Part shown: positions 4,882-6,076 of the stretch, in pieces
Layout of the letters: each line of letters begins with the position of its first letter
Numbering within the stretch: position 1 is the stretch's first letter
DNA from: Oscillospiraceae bacterium
GTDB lineage: Bacteria > Bacillota > Clostridia > Oscillospirales > Ruminococcaceae
Assembly (NCBI GenBank): GCA_009776345.1
Contig: WRLS01000125.1
Location: 1-6,076 of the forward strand
Direction: 5' to 3'
Length of the DNA stretch: 6,076 bases
Position numbers and translations under genes: made by a program
The notes under the pieces: model-generated
The model's database searches: none
Told to the model about the DNA's origin: nothing
The model's input: only the letters and a program-made list of their open reading frames with translations

Positions 4882-5736
4882 ATGGCTGATTTCAAAATCG
4901 GGATCATGACAGAATCCTTCAAACTGCCGCTGGAGCAGTCGCTTAAAAAAGCCCGGGAGCTATGTGTGGACGGCGTGCAGCTAAACGCGGCGTCGCGGGA
5001 ACTTCCAGTAGACGAGGTCACGCCCGGGCGGATTAAAGAAGTGCGCGCGATGCTGGACAGTTACGGGCTTGAAGTTTCGGCGGTGTGCGGGGACTTCGGA
5101 GGGCACGGCTTTTGTGTGGAAGCCGACAACCCAGCGCGCATCGAAAGGTCAAAACGCGCGGTGGATATGACACTGGAGCTTGGCGGCAAAATTATTACCA
5201 CGCATATCGGCGTTGTCCCGCCAGACCAAAACAGCAAGCGTTTTTCTGTTGTGCGGGACGCGTGCAATAAGCTCGCTGAATACGCGCATAAAAGCGGCGC
5301 GTTCTTCGCTATAGAAACAGGCCCGGAGCCGTCCGAAGTGCTTGCGCTGCTCCTGGACAGCTTAGACAGCAAGGGCGTGGGCGTAAATATGGACCCCGCA
5401 AATCTTGTAATGGTAATCGGCGAGGATCCTGTAAAAGCTGTACACAACCTTAAAGATTACATCGTACATACACACGCGAAGGACGGCGTAATGCGAAAAC
5501 TGTGCGACCCGCAGGCCGTGTACGATTTCTTCGCCGAGGGCGGGATCGAGGATATGCGCCTGAGCGACTATTTCCTGGAAGTGCCTTTGGGGCAGGGGGA
5601 CGTGGATTTCCCGGCGTATCTCGCGGCACTCGGGGAGATTGGGTTCGGCGGATTTTTGACGGTTGAGCGCGAGGTTGGCGGCACGCCGGAAGCCGACATC
5701 AAGCTGGCGGTAGAGTTTTTGCGCGGGCTTGTTTGA
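4882..5736 (+). CDS. Sugar phosphate isomerase/epimerase, xylose-isomerase-like TIM barrel (AP endonuclease 2 superfamily)
   Basis: A 284-residue TIM barrel, the normal length for this family of metal-dependent sugar isomerases, epimerases and dehydratases. The expected acidic and histidine metal-site residues can be placed: H108 (TTHIG), E145 (AIETG), D171 (NMDPANL), H196/H198 (HTHAKD) and E262 (TVERE). The late motif EVPLGQGDVDFPAYL (233-247) is typical of the sugar branch rather than DNA-repair endonuclease IV. About 30 residues (203-232) lie between HTHAKD and that motif and may form a lid that sets substrate choice. The start lies after GGGCGGA at 4867-4873, 8 nt upstream. It follows the 96-residue gene by 19 nt and precedes the acetyltransferase by 16 nt. 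The family is broad and the substrate cannot be named. No sugar transporter or kinase is visible here. Confidence 0.9.
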   Translation: MADFKIGIMTESFKLPLEQSLKKARELCVDGVQLNAASRELPVDEVTPGRIKEVRAMLDSYGLEVSAVCGDFGGHGFCVEADNPARIERSKRAVDMTLELGGKIITTHIGVVPPDQNSKRFSVVRDACNKLAEYAHKSGAFFAIETGPEPSEVLALLLDSLDSKGVGVNMDPANLVMVIGEDPVKAVHNLKDYIVHTHAKDGVMRKLCDPQAVYDFFAEGGIEDMRLSDYFLEVPLGQGDVDFPAYLAALGEIGFGGFLTVEREVGGTPEADIKLAVEFLRGLV

Positions 5737-5752
5737 GCAATGGGGTTGTGAT

Positions 5753-6076
5753 ATGGAGATTATTTCACTTACAGATGCATATAAGGAAAAAGTTGAGCGG
5801 ATAGTTGATGAAATTTATAGCGGAATGAAAATAGCCGTACATCGTGAATTGTTTGATTTGCGTGATTTACCTTGTCTAATTGCGCTTTCGGAACAGCGAG
5901 AAATACTCGGGTATTGCTATTACCGTTTTTCAAATAACGGATGTGAAATTATGGTTATTGAATCTATTATGCAAAATATAGGAGTAGGTTCCGCGTTAAT
6001 AGATGCCGTAACTAGAATTGCTAATGGCGAAAATTGTAAGCGGGTTTATCTGACAACAACTAATGACAACTGCCAT
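5753..6076 (+). CDS. GNAT family N-acetyltransferase, cut by the window end
   Basis: An open frame of 108 codons runs off the right edge. It begins MEIISLTDAYKEKVERIVDE and contains the acetyl-CoA binding motif A at about 68-85, with Q74-N-I-G77-V-G79 matching Q/R-x-x-G-x-G/A. It then reaches VYLTTTNDN (98-106), the strand that normally precedes the C-terminal FY..GF motif of these enzymes. The second conserved half is therefore outside the window, and the substrate is unknown. The likely ribosome binding site is TGGGG at 5741-5745, 7 nt before the ATG; it is modest, and the start lies 16 nt after the TIM-barrel stop. Codon use differs sharply from the gene before it (frequent ATA, TTA, AAT and an AGA, with A/T-ending codons), suggesting separate origin. 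Confidence 0.82.
   Translation, partial: MEIISLTDAYKEKVERIVDEIYSGMKIAVHRELFDLRDLPCLIALSEQREILGYCYYRFSNNGCEIMVIESIMQNIGVGSALIDAVTRIANGENCKRVYLTTTNDNCH

Noticed and set aside
5061..5447. Minus-strand frame of 128 codons opposite the TIM-barrel gene
   Set aside because: Ser/Pro/Thr-rich antisense product with no motif; the plus-strand gene is well supported.

Overview
The window looks like a chromosomal segment of an anaerobic member of the Bacillota, most likely class Clostridia. This is inferred from strong purine-rich Shine-Dalgarno sites (AAAGGAG, GAGGGGG, AGGGGG), sigma-A type promoters with TGn extended -10 elements, an RqcP-type S4 protein, an oxygen-sensitive type of ferredoxin/aldo-keto reductase fusion, and GC-rich intergenic palindromes of a kind I remember from uncultured clostridial genomes. 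No rRNA, tRNA, CRISPR array, IS transposase or phage gene was seen.

Layout. Positions 1-206 hold no gene but carry several inverted repeats, including a REPIN-like pair of 22-nt palindromes. All genes between 207 and 3411 lie on the minus strand. In transcription order they are an antitoxin/PIN-toxin pair (vapB-like 3411-3181, vapC-like 3184-2777), proC (2733-1927), rqcP (1914-1672), a small flavodoxin-like protein (1590-1162) with its own promoter, and a membrane-anchored M15/VanY-type D,D-carboxypeptidase (1127-207). All genes from 3572 onward lie on the plus strand: an aldo/keto reductase fused to a two-cluster ferredoxin domain (3572-4519), an unrecognised 96-residue protein (4572-4862), a xylose-isomerase-like TIM-barrel sugar isomerase/epimerase (4882-5736), and a GNAT acetyltransferase cut by the window end (5753 onward).

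How the parts relate. The centre of the window (about 3412-3571) is a divergent control region. A near-consensus promoter for the reductase and a plausible promoter for the toxin-antitoxin pair stand back to back with their -35 boxes only 8 bp apart. The reductase start codon lies where its promoter would start transcription and has no Shine-Dalgarno, so its mRNA may be leaderless. Between the toxin-antitoxin promoter and the antitoxin gene is a 17-bp perfect inverted repeat bounded by TA. It could be an operator, a 5'-UTR hairpin or the remnant of a small mobile element. proC and rqcP look translationally coupled. The reductase, the small protein and the TIM-barrel enzyme may form one small catabolic or redox unit, but their substrates cannot be read from sequence. 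The toxin-antitoxin pair and the terminal acetyltransferase are visibly richer in A/T than their neighbours, which suggests acquisition.
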